Source of the DNA: Anoplopoma fimbria
Taxonomy: Eukaryota; Chordata; Actinopteri; Perciformes; Anoplopomatidae
DNA: 64,000 nucleotides
Direction: 5' to 3'
NCBI RefSeq assembly: GCF_027596085.1
Contig: NC_072464.1
Location: 13,520,124-13,584,123 of the forward strand
Shown: positions 15,301 to 64,000 of the stretch, in pieces
Position numbering within the stretch: position 1 is the first letter of the stretch
Layout of the letters: each line of letters opens with the position of its first letter
Program-made: the position numbers and the translations under genes
Notes under the pieces: model-generated
The model's database searches: none
Seen by the model: the letters and a program-made list of their open reading frames with translations, nothing else
What the model was told of the DNA's origin: nothing

Positions 15301-17047
15301 AAGCACAGAAGATGTCAGTATCAAATATGTGAGTGAATCTTAAAGGAATCTGGGTCACTTTGTTTTTGTTCTCTCACTTTTATGAAATGGCTTTGATCTG
15401 ATTCCTTCTTGTTTTCAGCTGACTAAGAATGGCACGGTGGAGTCTGAAGAGGCCAACACGCTCACGGCAGAGGACATTTCTGACGACGACATTGATCTGG
15501 ACAACACAGAGGTAGACGAGTACTTCTTCCTGCAGCCACTTACCACTAAAAAGCGCCGAGCACTGCTGCGCTCCTCTGGGGTGAAGAAGATTGACGTGGA
15601 AGAGAAACATGAACTGCGGGCTATCCGGATATCCAGAGAGGACTGCGGCTGTGATTGCAGAGTTTTCTGTGACCCGGAGACATGTGCCTGCAGCATCGCA
15701 GGGATCAAGTGCCAGGTAAATCCCACGACATGCACATCTTCAGCTTTATCCTTGCCCTACTGTATATTTAAAGAGAAGGTGCAGAGATCAATGACTGATA
15801 TATTATATAATAGAACACACATTAATTATTTGATACAATCTTGTCCTTACACAGTTCACCGGCTTGAAAATAAATAAATAGCAAAGTAAATGTTGTGTTT
15901 GCCTTAGGTGGACCGCATGTCATTTCCATGTGGCTGCACAAAAGAGGGCTGCACCAATTCAACTGGGAGAGTGGAGTTTAATCCCATCCGTGTTCGGACC
16001 CATTTCTTGCACACCATAATGAAGCTGGAACTGGAGAAGAGCCGCGAGCAGCAGCAGGCGTCCCCCACCAATGGTTACCATGGCGAAACTAACGACCTGG
16101 GAGGCGGAAACCCTCTCGTTCAGTCGCAGCACAGGTTGGAGTACTCTCTGTCGGAGGCCGTTCCACAGACGGCCAGCATGCACCTGCAGACCGCGGAGGA
16201 GATGGAGGAGCCGCTGGATGACGAAGATGAGGAGGAGGATGAAGAAGACGAGGAGGAGGAGGAGGAGGAAGACGAAAACGAAGAAGACGATGAGGACGAG
16301 GAGGATAGTGTCAGTGTTTGCAGTGTCCTGTCTGACTCCAGCACCCAAAGCTTAGCCAACAGCGACTCCGAGGATGAGGATGCTGACGATGAAGAGAAGT
16401 CAAAGAACTTTCAGGGTGACATAACGGCCCCGTCCGTGTCTCATACCGAGGTTGTCCCCTTGTCCTCTGTGCTGTGTTTTACCAATGGCTCAGTGGCTCA
16501 CGATAACAACATGAACGGGAACACTTATTTAATGAACTCCTCTTCAGCTGAGTACTATCAGCTCGGGAGCTCCAGTGCCGTCTCTAACGGCCAAACCAGC
16601 CGACCCAGTGAACCCTACGGAGAAGCCTTAGCATTCCAAGATCCAGTCACCACAAACAACAGCAGCGCGGCCCCAGGACCATTCAACATGTCTGCCGAGC
16701 AGTACACAGACTACTCTAATCAGACTGGTGAACAATACACAGCTAATCAACATTTCACGCTGACCAACGGCGCTCCTGCGGCCCCCTTGACCTACTACAC
16801 ATCTGATCAGGAGAAGAAGGTGTTGTCCAAAGAGGCCTTTGTGGAGCAGCCGGACACCCAGAACCAGACGCAGTTTAAAGACTACTTGAACAATAACACA
16901 CAGGGTTCCTACAGCAGCTCATGTATGACAGCTGAACAGCCACAGCAAGAGGCCGGTGTTAATGGCCATTCTGACCTGAGCTTACTAGAAAAAAACACTA
17001 AGAACCACCCTTTACCAGACCATTGCCCTGAGGTCACAGCCATTTAG
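12357..17047 (+). CDS. csrnp3: Cysteine/serine-rich nuclear protein 3, four coding exons
   Basis: Exons: 12357-12507, 14978-15237, 15419-15715, 15908-17047 (TAG). All introns are GT-AG and phases join without a shift, giving 615 aa (human about 585). CSRNP proteins are nuclear DNA-binding transcriptional activators. Order of features: Ser-rich acidic N-terminus; a basic CSRNP block ([17 protein letters not shown], then [14 protein letters not shown]); the [19 protein letters not shown] acidic motif; the Cys-rich domain spanning the last two exons ([17 protein letters not shown], then [10 protein letters not shown]); the [19 protein letters not shown] segment; a long Glu/Asp run (about 16195-16310); and a Ser/Asn/Gln-rich C-terminus that is poorly conserved. 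The Cys-rich domain and start sequence match CSRNP3 better than CSRNP1 or CSRNP2. It converges on galnt3. Assignment is firm; the DNA-binding role is known for the family, not visible here. Confidence 0.96.
12508..14977 (+). other. csrnp3: csrnp3 intron between coding exons 1 and 2
   Basis: Begins GTGAGT and ends in a pyrimidine tract plus TTTGCAG. The 2.5 kb hold no recognisable exon. There are minor homopolymer runs (A at about 13731, C at about 13867) and no clear transposon. Confidence 0.8.
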
Positions 17048-18905
17048 TGGGCCTCACCTTTTTGAAGTGTTCTTTCATCATTACTGACTAAGAGGTATTT
17101 TAAGGGAGCATAATCATGGCCTTTTTTTTGTTGCATTATCTGACCCTAGCAATTCACAGGACCAATATACATTTTCATCTGTATATAAAAAGCCATAAGG
17201 TCATGATGGAAATGTTTAAATGATTTGCTCCTGAGGGTTCCTCCACTACAGTGTGTGCTTAACTGCAAGATGGAACAGATAAAAAAAAGAACATTTTCAA
17301 ACATCAGTTATGTCATGCTGTGCAATGTATCTTGTAATTTAAGATGTAAAGTTCTAGTTTTAAGCAGATATTGTACTGTAGATGGAACTTTTCTATGTCT
17401 ACTGTATGTGTCAAATGTGCAAAAAGGTTTATTGTCAGTTTATTTATTGTTTCTGAATTATGTGTATACTTACATATTGTAAATGTTTTGATAACAATAC
17501 GCATGCTGTTTTGGGAATCTCAGTGACATTTAGGAAAATAGAATTGCCATTGTTTTATATAAAATTGTGTTGTGTACATAATGTACATTTATTTTCTTCT
17601 ATTGTCACTATTATATGCTTTTCTATGGTTTTGAATAGCATGAAAAGGCCTGAATTCTTATTTGTATGTATGGACTACAATATCGAAAGCAAAATAACTG
17701 ATGAATACTTGAACGGTGGAAAAATATGGCCCCTCACTTGTTATATATCTCCACTGTTTACTCTTAGAAAACCATTATTTGCAGGTGCCACCTCAAATAA
17801 AGATGAATTCTTTGATGCATTTAATTGATACAGGGATATTAATAAAGTAGCACTTTGACTTATATCCAAAAGTATGAGAAGCTTTTGAGAAGATCCTCAA
17901 TAAAGTGACATGAGATTCCTTTTAATTGACTGTCATGGCAATTGTTATTGTACTTAAAGCACCATTAGTCTCATAGAAAATATACCACAGCTCTGCCTAT
18001 TGTATATGGGGGAAGCAAATGTTCAAGGTTGACAATCAAAGCTTATTATCAAACATGATTCATATCAGTAATTAACAGCTACACAATATGACGCCTGAGT
18101 CCAATGAGCCATTGATTATGACTTAACAGCCGGATGTGAGAAAAATGTTTACCAAAAATCTGTGAAAAACCTTTAAAGAGATCTTTATAAAGTCACTGAC
18201 AAAAAGGAAATTGAGGCTGACCGCTCAACAATTGGGGGTCTGCAATAATTCAGCGAATAGCACTACTATAATACGTCGCTGAAGTTCTTTACCTTGAGCT
18301 CTCTGTTCCTGCATGAAGACAGATATTTGTTCCTCTTTCAAGCTTGCAAATATCTGCCCATATTATATAATCAGAAGGGTCAGAACAAGAGTTTTGGTGG
18401 TTCTGTGTGACTGTCGAGTAGCTGGAATCTCTCATGCTACCTCGATGGTTCAAAAGAAGTGTACAGACTGCTTTAAGGCAATCAGTGGCATCAACATAGC
18501 CTAAAGTACAGATCAATCTAGCCAAAGTATACAGTGTGAGAAGGCTAGACATAATGACCCTGCATCCAGTTAAGAATCCTGTGTTGGCTTTTTGTTTTTC
18601 AGTATTTATTATGAATGATATATTGAAATGTGTATTTATTGTGGTTTAATATAAAGTCTGTATTGAGTAAATTGCTTCACTATCTTAACTTCACTGTCTT
18701 TTGTTTCATGCTGGTTGTGAGTTGTAAAGCTTCATGTGCCTGATTTATTTATTTCTATTTCTTATTCTGTAAAATGCAAATGTTTGCACAAAATGGTACA
18801 ATTTTTTTCAATGTGTTTGGTTTTCCAACTGTAGATAGAGCAAATTTAATTTTCTGTTTTGTTTTTAACATGGTTTTGAAATAAATTTGATTCAAATTGC
18901 TAGTC
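17048..18905 (+). other. csrnp3: csrnp3 3'UTR with several polyadenylation signals
   Basis: AT-rich DNA after the stop codon. AATAAA hexamers occur at 17796-17801, 17841-17846, 17899-17904 and 18880-18885, so a short (about 0.85 kb) and a long (about 1.85 kb) 3'UTR are both possible. The distal part has overlapping ATTTA pentamers (about 18743-18755), an AU-rich element of the kind that destabilises mRNAs. The 3' end is inferred from the last signal; no transcript data are available. Confidence 0.65.
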
Positions 18906-20703
18906 AACATTGTACCTTCAGTCATTTCTTAGTGCAAGGTGCCCTCTGCAGATCACAGGGAGAAATGAGACAAAGTGGCTGTCAGTACTACCCAACTCAA
19001 TGTATTGACCTAAAAATAAGACCTCTTAATACCAAGACCAAAATAGACACTTTCCATTTTTAGCATACACACACATTTGATCCGTTTCTCACCCAGTCTC
19101 AAACTTAAAAGGTATTTACACTGATCCCCAGCCATGTAAACACTAGCGCCTGCACCAGAGATTCATTAGTGGACTCCAGTTTAGATGTAGAGGGAGCGTT
19201 TCAGACCTTTGATCAACAAATAGAATTACTTCGGTGCATTCATTTCACATTAAAAGTTCCCCTATGATAAACACCTAAGAATAAAATTAGAAATAATACA
19301 GACAAAAAATGCAGCTATTTAAAAGAGAATGATTCAAATTGAAAATCAGTCATGACATTACATGTATGTTGTTAGTAACGCACTAACTGTAGGTCAAATA
19401 AAAATGCATTTTCAATCATCAACAATAACCTTAACTTCATTTTTGTTATGAGCACTAAATGAACACCTGAAGTATAAACTAATCGAATGTAATTTTTGTG
19501 TCAGTAACAGCTCACTCTGTTTCATAATGAAAGTCCAAACTGGTATTCAAATGATCATTCTTCACATCTCTACAATCAGTTGCCAGTGTATCAAGTACAC
19601 CTTGATAAAACTAGTAAAGTCTAATGAAAGTCCTTCGGTAAATTCTACCTTTGTGAAGGTTAGAACGCTCAATTCTTGGTTGAAACTGTTTAACAGAAGT
19701 GTTGATTCAACTTCCTGATCATTTTGGTGCTGGTGTACTGTATTTGCGTTGTACTGAGAGGTGTATTTTTTACTCTTACCCTCATGATATATATAAGAAA
19801 CACATCAAAATATTTTAACAGAACCACATTATAACCCTATTGAAGGGAGGATTTACAGCAGGATTGTATTAGACTGCATTAGTTATACCTAAGTGAACCT
19901 AATAAACTGGCAACAAGCGTATAGACATTATAAAATCTTTGTCCTGCAAACCTTTCCTGATCTCAGGAAATGTAAGCAAAGTGTATTGACTCCAATTCTG
20001 AGTTAAAGATTCTCTTGAACACAATACTGTTGAAACTATAATTCTGCATCAACAGAAAACTGCAGCAATCCTCCCACAACCCTCCCTCCAGCACTCCACC
20101 CACCCAGTATAAAATGACATGTAAGGCACTGGATGGTAGCATATAAGAGGTTTTACATGATTTAAAAAGTTATTTTAAAAAGGGGGACAGTGCACAGCAT
20201 ATTTGTGAGGTTTGGATTTTCTTTTCCAGTCTCTTTGGTGCATAACATTTTGGATTTTTGTCTGTCCAACTTGAATACATGCATAAACTGTATTTAGTTT
20301 TTTTTAAATTTTGTTTTAGATTCATGCGTCTTAGTGGAACATGTTCAATGTTAACTTTATATACCTTATACTGCATGTGTTGGTTGCCAAGACTTGGAGT
20401 AGTAAATACATCTCAAACACAAAAGAGGCACCTGTGCATCTTCATTGTTCCAAAAATCTCAGTTCACAGTCCAAATGGGAGCATTAGTTTCATGCTTCCT
20501 TCCAGCAGTGCCACACTGTGGTTTCTCCCAAAGTCCAAACTTCCCAGCAGCAGTAGTTCAGCTCTTCTATGTATAAAAATAAATTAAAACTAAATGTCAT
20601 TAATCATAATAACTGTATGTTAGCTGCATACAGTATGGTATCCTGGTATCCTAGTGGATCTATGCATACAGTGGCTATTTTTGCAAATTGGTAGTTTGCC
20701 CAC
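18906..20703 (-). other. galnt3: Convergent interval, probably galnt3 3'UTR
   Basis: The interval lies between the last csrnp3 polyadenylation signal and the galnt3 stop codon. It is AT-rich with no supported ORF. I could not find a clear minus-strand AATAAA just after the galnt3 stop, so the 3' end of that gene is unplaced. The nearest obvious minus-strand signals lie inside the csrnp3 3'UTR (about 18744 and 18604), so tail-to-tail transcript overlap is possible. Confidence 0.4.
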
Positions 20704-26483
<5,780 letters not shown>

Positions 26484-26521
26484 TCTTCTTCAATGGAGAG
26501 CAGGCTGCGTACTGACATTCA

Positions 26522-26848
26522 GCTGTAATCAATACAAATATTAAGATGTTTAATATTGATTAACTAGCATTAATGTCATTAACTGTCAAATCTAAGACAC
26601 AGGGGGTTCAGAAAAATACAACTTAATGGCACGTTACTTGCCATGTCATTACATTAACATCTTAGTGGCTACTTTAAGCATCCTTTTTAAACTTTTTGTC
26701 TCTGAAATAAAACTAATTAAGTGAGTAGCAGTTCCCGGTCGAGCTAAAAGTAGTCTGCTACCATATACAAATCACACAGCACACAATTAAAATCGTCTTC
26801 TATGATCCTCTAAAAAAAAAAGAAAAAAAAAAAAAAAGACAGCTTACC
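26522..26848 (-). other. galnt3: galnt3 5'UTR intron and upstream exon donor
   Basis: The ATG exon begins at 26522 after a TTACAG acceptor, leaving 38 nt of leader before the ATG at 26483. Upstream, CTCATG|GTAAGC gives a good donor (exon end 26848), so a non-coding first exon of roughly 26848-27060 is likely. Spliced to the ATG exon, the leader frame that is open in that exon stops before the galnt3 ATG, and its only initiator would be TTG, so I do not call an upstream ORF. Confidence 0.6.
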
Positions 26849-26989
26849 ATGAGTCGCTGAATTACAGACTGCGGGTAGAAAAGACCTTTAAATTGTTCTG
26901 GAAAAGTTCCACCAATGACATTCTGTGTCGGCTGATGATCTTCTATTTGTTGCTTGAACTCCAAAGAAACTTTTCGCGGAGACAAAAAA

Positions 26990-27110
26990 AAAAGAGTTAC
27001 TCTGTGTTCTCACAGAACTTCCGTCTCGGTGGATCCAGGTGCGCTCCTCTCAGGTAGAGGGAGGAGACGTGCCGGCGCGCCTGCGCAAAGAGAACTTCTG
27101 CGTGTCACAA
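26990..27110 (-). promoter_or_regulatory. galnt3: Candidate galnt3 promoter with an NRF1-type site
   Basis: This is the GC-richest stretch near the gene start. It contains a perfect GCGCCTGCGC (27077-27086), the consensus of the NRF1 activator, with GGCGCGCC overlapping it. There is no TATA box at a fitting distance. It lies just upstream of the proposed non-coding first exon. The transcription start is inferred. Confidence 0.5.
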
Positions 27111-28000
27111 TCCATACCTGGAGTACATTTGGGAAAGCACGACACAATGTCCCGTTCAATAAGTTTAGCGAGTGCACTGCTTATCTTGACAGCCCTGTGG
27201 TAATCATTTTATAAAAACATGGCACAACCCCTGCTGATTTAAACACTATCATGATAAACCTCTGAATGCGATAAAGTGGCCATATATTGGAGAGTGTGGT
27301 CTCCACCGAGTTCCACAGATTCAATAATGGTGCCATTAATAGGATTTGTTCAACTGGTCATTCACTGGGAGAGTTGCTGGGTTACAAATAACCCAGGAAC
27401 GCGCTTTACCCCACTCACAACCCACCGCATCCAATCAGGTTCTCTGAGAAAAACATCACATCTTGTCCAGAGATTCAATTATAAACCCGAGCACAGACTG
27501 TAAACACGCACATGGTCCAGCCCGCACTCAGGAAAGCGACGCGTTCTTTCACGTGGAAGCGAAACTGCACATCTGAGATAATGAAAAAGTTGTAAAAGAT
27601 GCCACTCACCGGCGGACTCTGTGGTTCATCTAATCCGGTAATTCCACCCGGTTCCCCGCAGCGGATGGTCCTCATGGAGAGTTGGATGCTTGAGGGACTA
27701 AAGACGCGGATTCCAGGAGCAGGGAGCCTGCTCAGAGCCCAGCTGGACTTCTTTCTGCCTTTGACTTGCACAGTGACTCCAACACGACTGTGTTCCCCAG
27801 CACTTCCTATCCACGGCAGGCTTCCAGTTTATTATGTCCATTAAAAATGTCCAGTGTGTGTCCTACTTTTTTTCCAGTCACTCTTGTAAATATTTGTCTA
27901 TGTGGCAACTGTTTGATGTTGTGAATTGTCTATTTAGAACGTCTTAATCAGGAGGGTCAATTTAAATTGAAAAAAAAAGGAAGTCAAAAAGCCAGAATCA
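27091..28000. other. Spacer between galnt3 and ttc21b
   Basis: No protein-coding exon is supported. On the minus strand a fairly GC-rich stretch (about 27830-27610) ends in the strong donor sequence CCGCCG|GTGAGT at 27610, so it could be an alternative non-coding first exon of galnt3. The rest is AT-rich and featureless. Confidence 0.4.
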
Positions 28001-28009
28001 TATAGCACA

Positions 28010-28376
28010 TTTTTTTTATTTTAGATTTATCAAATATAAGCTTAACACTAACATACATATATATTTATCTACATCTTAATATTCATCACATGATAAAACA
28101 TTTCAATAATCATTTAAATGAACTGTAGGTAACAATTTTCAAAGACAATGCAAATAGGGAATGTATCAAATAAAAACATTGGTAGAAAAAAGGTTGTCAA
28201 TTTCTAATAAATAAAGCCTAAACATAAATGTTAAAGACTTCTTGTTTTTATGCTCCATGTTTTTCTCTTTAATTTGACACATAAAGCCAAACAATAAAAG
28301 GGGATTTAATCAAAGTAACACATTTTATTACGGAAACAATAACTTTTTTTCCTTTCTCTCTCGCTCTCTTTCTCTC

Positions 28377-28407
<31 letters not shown>

Positions 28408-28416
28408 GATCCAACA
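28010..28416 (-). terminator. ttc21b: ttc21b 3'UTR with polyadenylation signals
   Basis: Downstream of the stop codon, AATAAA occurs on the minus strand at 28329-28324 (about 90 nt after the stop) and again at 28020-28015. A short CA tract and a CT-rich tract (about 28343-28406) lie immediately after the stop codon. Which signal is used cannot be told. Confidence 0.55.
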
Positions 28417-38989
<10,573 letters not shown>

Positions 38990-39059
38990 CTTGGCTGATT
39001 CGTGGTCAAACGGCTACTCAGGAATAAAAATGCTAATTATCATTGTCTGCTTTGCACTT

Positions 39060-39150
39060 ATCATAAGAACAACATTATTGCGTTTTTTCGTTGTGATTCC
39101 GCCATCTTGAATCAACTCCCTTAGCGTTGCCCGGTAACCTAGTAACAGCT
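39060..39150 (-). promoter_or_regulatory. ttc21b: ttc21b promoter with two overlapping X-boxes
   Basis: The X-box consensus for RFX factors is GTNRCC-N(0-3)-RGYAAC. Two perfect matches overlap: GTTGCC-C-GGTAAC (39126-39138) and GTAACC-T-AGTAAC (39134-39146), sharing a GTAAC half-site. They lie 137-157 bases upstream of the ttc21b ATG, the usual distance for ciliary genes. A YY1-like CCGCCATCTTG follows at about 39100-39111. RFX control of IFT genes is established knowledge; the binding here is predicted from sequence. Confidence 0.75.
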
Positions 39151-39347
39151 GCGTAGTAGGGAAATAATTTTCCCTTGGATTTTACTCTCAGGCAGCACTT
39201 CTTCGCTGGCTGCGTGTTTAGTCCGGCTCTTTTGGTGTACTTTGGCAGATCCAAACCCCAATCATAGTTTTATATATTGTTTCCAAAGCCTTAAACGTCT
39301 ACTTGGTAAAGTTTGTTTGCGGGATGATTGGTAAACAGTGAATGACC

Positions 39348-39478
39348 CTCAGCCTGATCGTATGCCTGACAGACTAAACTCTGGAAATAAATGCCTCTGA
39401 AGGATCCTTCTTTACATGGTCGAGCTTGTGTCGCCTTTGTATCTCTAGGTGGCGCAAACATCCTCTTATAAAATGTGA
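39348..39478 (+). repeat. Short dispersed repeat, copy B, leading into the ACT/AAT array
   Basis: This is the second copy of the unit at 36432-36568, about 75% identical by eye, in the same orientation. It lies just upstream of ttc21b. Its 3' end runs straight into the ACT/AAT array, parallel to the AT array of copy A. Confidence 0.75.
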
Positions 39479-39545
39479 CACGACTACTACTACTACTAAT
39501 AATAATACTACTACTACTATTACTACGACTACTACTACTACTAAT

Positions 39546-39599
<54 letters not shown>

Positions 39600-39601
39600 A
39601 T

Positions 39602-39645
<44 letters not shown>

Positions 39646-39663
39646 ATAATAATAATAATACTA

Positions 39664-39698
<35 letters not shown>

Positions 39699-39768
39699 AT
39701 AATAATAATAATAATAATACTACTATTACTACTACTACTACTACTACTAATAATAATAATAATACTAT

Positions 39769-39815
<47 letters not shown>

Positions 39816-39946
39816 ACTACTACTACTACTACTAACTACTACTACTACTACTAATAATAATAATACTACTACTATTACTACGACTACTACTAACTACTAC
39901 TACTACTACTACTACTAATAATAATAATAATACTATTATTACTACG

Positions 39947-39977
<31 letters not shown>

Positions 39978-39999
39978 ATAATAATAATAATAATACTAT

Positions 40000-40046
<47 letters not shown>

Positions 40047-40047
40047 A

Positions 40048-40085
<38 letters not shown>

Positions 40086-40092
40086 CTAATAA

Positions 40093-40175
<83 letters not shown>

Positions 40176-40178
40176 TTG
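39479..40178 (+). repeat. Compound (ACT)n/(AAT)n trinucleotide array, about 700 bp
   Basis: Blocks of ACT (TAC) and AAT (TAA) triplets alternate many times, with rare CGA/ACG interruptions. The array reads as Asn/Thr/Leu/Ile/Tyr homopolymers in frames that are not genes. The block structure suggests repeated slippage and gene-conversion-like exchange. It may be mis-sized in an assembly. Confidence 0.97.
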
Positions 40179-40189
40179 ATTGATTCCGA

Positions 40190-44180
<3,991 letters not shown>

Positions 44181-44181
44181 C

Positions 44182-46052
44182 TTTATTCTTTTGGCATTTC
44201 AGTGAAATGGGTTATAGCAGTGTCTTGCATGCAGTTTATTTATACACTACAAGCAATATGCATATAAATGATGGGAGATGTTAAATTCTATGTAATCAAA
44301 ACATTCTTTTGTTATGCATAAAATATAGTGTAAGTATTGGACGTTTTAATTACATGCAAAATATACTTACATCAATGGAATTATACTTCAATAACATGGA
44401 ACAACAGATGAGGTTGTGATACAGTCTAGGGTGTTCATAGCTATGTTAGAAACTAACAAAAGTGACACAACTGCCACTATAAAATGTAAACAGAAGTAGG
44501 AAACATGGGATGTGTGATGCCATGTCCTTGAGACAATCATTCAGAGTATTCTGAGCCGTCTTTCATTCAACTTAGATATTTATCATGATAAAGATTGAGA
44601 AGTAAACTGTGAAAAAAACAGTTTACAAACCACACAATAACAGAAAGGTCACCCTTTCTAAAGAAAAACATGCATTTTAAGGTTTAAGAAATAAAGTAAA
44701 GCTGAGAGAACACAGTCATATAACATCACCAGTAATCAAACAAAGGGCTTTGTCTTATGTAGATATCAATCAGTTTATAGACATTAACATTTTTCACCTC
44801 ACAGCCCCTGCTAAATGTATATTATCTCTGTCTGCCTGGATACAGCGGATCGTGGAAAATATATTTGGTTTCATATCACAGGTGATAAATAGTAATTGTT
44901 CCATAAATTCTATAATTTCATAATCCTTACGTTGAGGTCCATCATGAAAAACCACTATGAAAGAAAACAGACACAATGAAGAAAAGGTAGACACATGGAG
45001 GGGACCTGTAGTTTGAAGAAGTCAAAAATTTGAAGCGATGCTGCTGTCCTACAAATAGACAATGTCATAGATGATCTCCTCCTGGAGCACACTGTCAGAA
45101 ATTTGTGGTTGAGCAAGGTAATTTATAACAGGGTCAGTTTTGGTATGAAAACAACATGCCTTTTGAATCGCCAGCTTTGAAATGCAAACACTCAGTTGAA
45201 GACCCTTTTTAGCACAGTTTCATATCAAACAGTACACAACAAGCAATATTGTTAATGGTACGTAGCACACAGCAGGCAGAGATGAAGTATGTGAAAGATT
45301 CTGATGATTCAACAAACTGAATGTGCAAAGTATTTTTGCCAAGTGTTACTGCTCTGACACTGATAATCAAACATTCTCGGCCAGATTAGTTTGGACTGTA
45401 GGCTAAAATATGTTCAGTAATGTTTAAAAAATGCCATGTCGTGACTGCATTTTCCGTACCATGAAGCATAAGATGAAAATAGTTCACTTTGGCATGCATA
45501 ATTCTGGACCAACATTCATGCAGGTCTACATATCTAGTTAATTGAAGCAACTCCAACATGGTCTCTTGGATTTGTCGAGTATTATAAGCATCAAGCAAGA
45601 CTAGCCTTGAGGCAGTGTTGCTTGTTGTAAAGACTACCCCTGAAGGAACAACCTTTTTGAAAAGTAATTAAAAAAGTGTATAAAATGTCAATTAATCAAA
45701 CAATGAATTCTTAAAGTAATAAAGTAAAACTTTCTCTGCCTGAATAAAAGGTAGGTAAAGTAATACAACAGTCAGTGATATAACAATAATTCAAGACACT
45801 GGATAGCAGAACTTGCTGCAATAGGTTAAAGCATTAACTACTGTTTCTTTCAGAACACTGCCAAAAGGCATCCTTGCACCTGAACACAGCCAAAGTTGTC
45901 CAGCTGTATGAGCCACATTACACTACAAACTTTAGACTGAAGTAAGCATGGTCAGTTTGGTCTCGATATCCAATGGATTACTTAGTCATTTTCAAAGGTT
46001 GTAAACATTTTGTCATTAATTAAAATTTCTTTGTTGCATCTCCAGCCTTATT
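44182..46052 (-). other. Probable sodium channel 3'UTR
   Basis: AT-rich DNA directly after the channel stop codon. Minus-strand AATAAA hexamers at 44240-44235 and 44187-44182 are candidate polyadenylation signals, giving a 3'UTR of about 1.8 kb, a usual length for neuronal channel mRNAs. The end point is a guess from the signals. Confidence 0.4.
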
Positions 46053-63697
<17,645 letters not shown>

Positions 63698-64000
63698 CTG
63701 TCACATACAGTATCACTTGTTACTCTAACTAGTCAATAAAAGACACTGTCAACATTAACAGCAGGCATGTGCAAAAAAATAAAAGTGAAGCCAGTGAGCT
63801 CTGTCTTTAAAGGAGTACACACAGATTTTGCACTACACATTTTAATAAAAATATCAATACAGCAGAACCAGACATATTATTTATTTATTGCAGGCTTCTT
63901 TTTAATCAAAACCGGGTGCCTTCATCACCTACAATGCAATTGGACAGTTCTGTTAAGGATTTGGGTGCGTTATGCCATTAGCGACTAATGTTACCTCAAG
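63698..64000 (-). other. Channel intron running off the right edge
   Basis: AT-rich intron upstream of the domain I S5 exon (acceptor TGTGACAG at 63698). No further exon is visible before the window ends. Confidence 0.7.

Noticed and set aside
16120..16359. Minus-strand poly-Ser frame
   Set aside because: It is the antisense of the csrnp3 acidic run.
26800..26985. 60-codon upstream frame in the galnt3 leader
   Set aside because: It has no ATG (it would begin at TTG) and, once spliced, stops before the main start.
39426..39854. 142-codon frame rich in Asn, Thr, Leu and Ile
   Set aside because: It is a translation of the ACT/AAT array and has no other content.

Overview
This is vertebrate nuclear DNA, almost certainly from a teleost fish and probably a percomorph. 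Evidence: genes split into many short exons with GT/AG introns, an AT-rich background full of microsatellites, a Tc1-like transposon of the fish type, and dispersed repeats that I know as abundant in percomorph genomes (the last point is inference from memory). There is no bacterial, phage or plasmid content.

Four protein genes can be built exon by exon and all read open: csrnp3 (+ strand, coding 12357-17047, 615 aa), galnt3 (- strand, 26483-20704, 624 aa), ttc21b (- strand, 38989-28417, 29 coding exons, 1317 aa) and a voltage-gated sodium channel alpha subunit of the scn1a-like (scn1la) type (- strand, 63697-46053, 21 exons visible, 5' end beyond the right edge). The order CSRNP3-GALNT3-TTC21B-SCN1A is that of human chromosome 2q24, so this is a conserved vertebrate block. 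The genes do not form a pathway: a nuclear transcription factor, a Golgi glycosyltransferase that controls FGF23/phosphate in mammals, a ciliary IFT-A subunit and a neuronal ion channel.

Layout: 1-12338, no coding exon, several simple repeats, possible csrnp3 upstream promoter DNA; 12339-18905, csrnp3 with a long AU-rich 3'UTR; 18906-20703, convergent interval, probably mostly galnt3 3'UTR; 20704-27090, galnt3 with a GC-rich promoter; 27091-28416, divergent spacer and ttc21b 3' end; 28417-39150, ttc21b with an X-box promoter; 39150-46052, intergenic DNA with a roughly 700 bp ACT/AAT array, a long GT array and the channel 3'UTR; 46053-64000, the channel gene, holding a complete Tc1-like transposon in one intron and percomorph repeats in two others.

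Most interesting: an AT-AC intron in the channel gene; an Ala-to-Gly change in the domain IV selectivity filter (DEKA would become DEKG); two overlapping X-boxes upstream of ttc21b; a Tc1-like element with an uninterrupted DD34E transposase and IR/DR ends; and a 136 bp repeat present twice, each copy running into a microsatellite. I found no novel gene system.
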